From the NCBI GenBank assembly GCA_040772005.1, contig JAXGYZ010000009.1:186001-250000 (forward strand): a DNA stretch of 64,000 bases. The letters run 5' to 3'. Shown here one piece after another: positions 63,152 through 64,000 of this stretch. The position numbers and the translations under genes were made by a program. The notes beneath the pieces were generated by a model. It was not told the origin of the DNA, did not search any database, and saw only the letters and a list, made by a program, of their open reading frames with translations. Every line of letters starts with the position of its first letter. The stretch's first letter is position 1. This stretch comes from MWBF01 sp040772005. Its GTDB lineage: Bacteria > Chloroflexota > Anaerolineae > CG2-30-64-16.

Positions 63152-64000
63152 ATGACTACACTGGCGGTTGATGCGCAGACCGGTCTGCGCTCACATTACG
63201 ACCGGGACGGCTGGGTGGCGGCGCGGGGCGTGCTGGATGAGGGACTGGTGGCCGAGGCGCGCAGCCATGTCGATTGGCTGCTGGCCAAGCACCCCGACAT
63301 TCGGCCGGAGCAGTTGCACCACCAGTTGATGACCGACGACCCCTTCTGGGTCCGGCTCATCAGCGATCCGCGGCTCTTGGACGTGGCCGAGCAGTTCATC
63401 GGCCCGGACATCGCGCTGTTCGCGTCGCACTACATTGCGAAGCGGCCGTATGACGGACAGAGCGTCCTCTGGCACCAGGACGGCAGCTTCTGGCCGCTGG
63501 AGCCCATGGAGGTCGTGACGCTGTGGCTGGCGGTGGATGATGCGGACGTGGAGAACGGCTGCCTGCGGGTGCTGCCCGGCACGCAGAACCAGCGGCTGCT
63601 GACGCTCGACGAGATGGAGAAACAGGACGACGGCCACAACGTTCTGGGGACCGGCATCCGGCCATCTGAACTGGACGAGTCGCAGGCTGTGGATGTCATC
63701 CTCAAGGCGGGCGACGTGGAAATCCACCACCCGAACATCATCCACGGCTCGAATGCCAACACCTCGCCGCGCTGGCGGCGCGGGCTCACCATCCGCTACA
63801 TCCCGGCCTCGACCCGCATCGTGAGCGAGGAGCGGTGGGCGGGTGCGTTCCTGTTGCGCGGGCGGGCGCACCCGCAGGTGGACAACCGGTACCATCGCTT
63901 CCCGGCCTTCGTCGGCGGCACGCACATGCCCTTCCACAACTGGCAGGCCTGGAACGATTACGCCCGTTCCTGGAACGAGTCAAACGGCTTCGCAGCCTGA
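63152..64000 (+). CDS. Phytanoyl-CoA dioxygenase (PhyH) family protein
   Basis: A 282-residue Fe(II)/2-oxoglutarate dioxygenase, different in sequence from its neighbour. His and Asp are in WHQDGSFWP near residue 107, ENGCLRVLPGTQ is the family core, and the distal His is in IIHGSNANTS near 196, with Arg in RRGLTIRYIP. The gene is complete; its TGA stop is the last three bases of the window. ATG 63152 follows TTGAGG. Confidence 0.88.
   Translation: MTTLAVDAQTGLRSHYDRDGWVAARGVLDEGLVAEARSHVDWLLAKHPDIRPEQLHHQLMTDDPFWVRLISDPRLLDVAEQFIGPDIALFASHYIAKRPYDGQSVLWHQDGSFWPLEPMEVVTLWLAVDDADVENGCLRVLPGTQNQRLLTLDEMEKQDDGHNVLGTGIRPSELDESQAVDVILKAGDVEIHHPNIIHGSNANTSPRWRRGLTIRYIPASTRIVSEERWAGAFLLRGRAHPQVDNRYHRFPAFVGGTHMPFHNWQAWNDYARSWNESNGFAA

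Overview
The window is 64 kb of GC-rich bacterial chromosome with no rRNA, prophage, CRISPR array or recognisable transposase gene. Gene content (fused CydDC, two-TM SecG, bacterial RIO kinase, MrfA/YprA-type DUF1998 helicase, GH106 glycosidase, Tat-lipoprotein sugar ABC transporters, PrsW, GxxExxY protein) and the many small interspersed palindromic repeats suggest a Chloroflexota (Anaerolineae/Caldilineae-like) bacterium. This is an inference from gene style; no phylogenetic marker was tested.

Layout. 0.1-2.5 kb: a beta-propeller protein and a secreted trypsin-like protease (minus). 2.7-10.4 kb: a cytochrome bd cluster, cydA-cydB-K+(Na+)/H+ antiporter-cydDC fusion. 10.5-13.3 kb: secG, an oligopeptide-binding protein, an FtsB-like protein and three tRNA genes (Leu-CAG, initiator Met, second CAT tRNA), each with a near-consensus sigma-70 promoter. 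13.5-24.1 kb: an AspT/YbjL-type transporter, an MrfA-like helicase, PrsW, a lipoprotein, PEP carboxylase and a secreted alpha/beta hydrolase. 24.4-36.7 kb: polyol-phosphate dehydrogenases, two enzymes of general metabolism, carbohydrate-related proteins, a GxxExxY nuclease-fold gene embedded in repeats, a GH106 rhamnosidase-like enzyme and a drug/metabolite transporter. 36.8-40.9 kb: FtsH, a DUF368 undecaprenyl-phosphate transporter-like protein and a methyltransferase. 41.0-47.1 kb: a compact minus-strand operon RR-RR-nuoE-nuoF-RR-ACT-histidine kinase, divergent from a hemerythrin. 47.2-49.6 kb: proB-proA. 49.8-55.6 kb: a sugar ABC transporter, an acyl hydrolase and a winged-helix/ferredoxin protein. 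55.7-60.4 kb: a RIO kinase behind an attenuator-like leader, a zinc-ribbon RGG protein and a NarL/NarX-like two-component pair. 60.5-64.0 kb: CitE-like and KDPG-type aldolases and two PhyH dioxygenases.

The strongest unexplained signal is in the repeats. Several families of small palindromic elements (67-210 bp) lie between genes. One, ending in AATAGAACGCTGAT, occurs six times, supplies stop codons to neighbouring genes, and has a short coreless form that is a perfect 32-bp inverted repeat. Other repeats have entered coding sequence: they form the linkers of the CydD-CydC fusion, an insert in PEP carboxylase and the N-terminus of a lipoprotein. One repeat block encloses a PD-(D/E)XK-like GxxExxY gene. 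Second-tier candidates are the NuoEF/response-regulator operon, the structured leader of the RIO kinase gene, and a 25-bp perfect inverted repeat between divergent metabolic genes.
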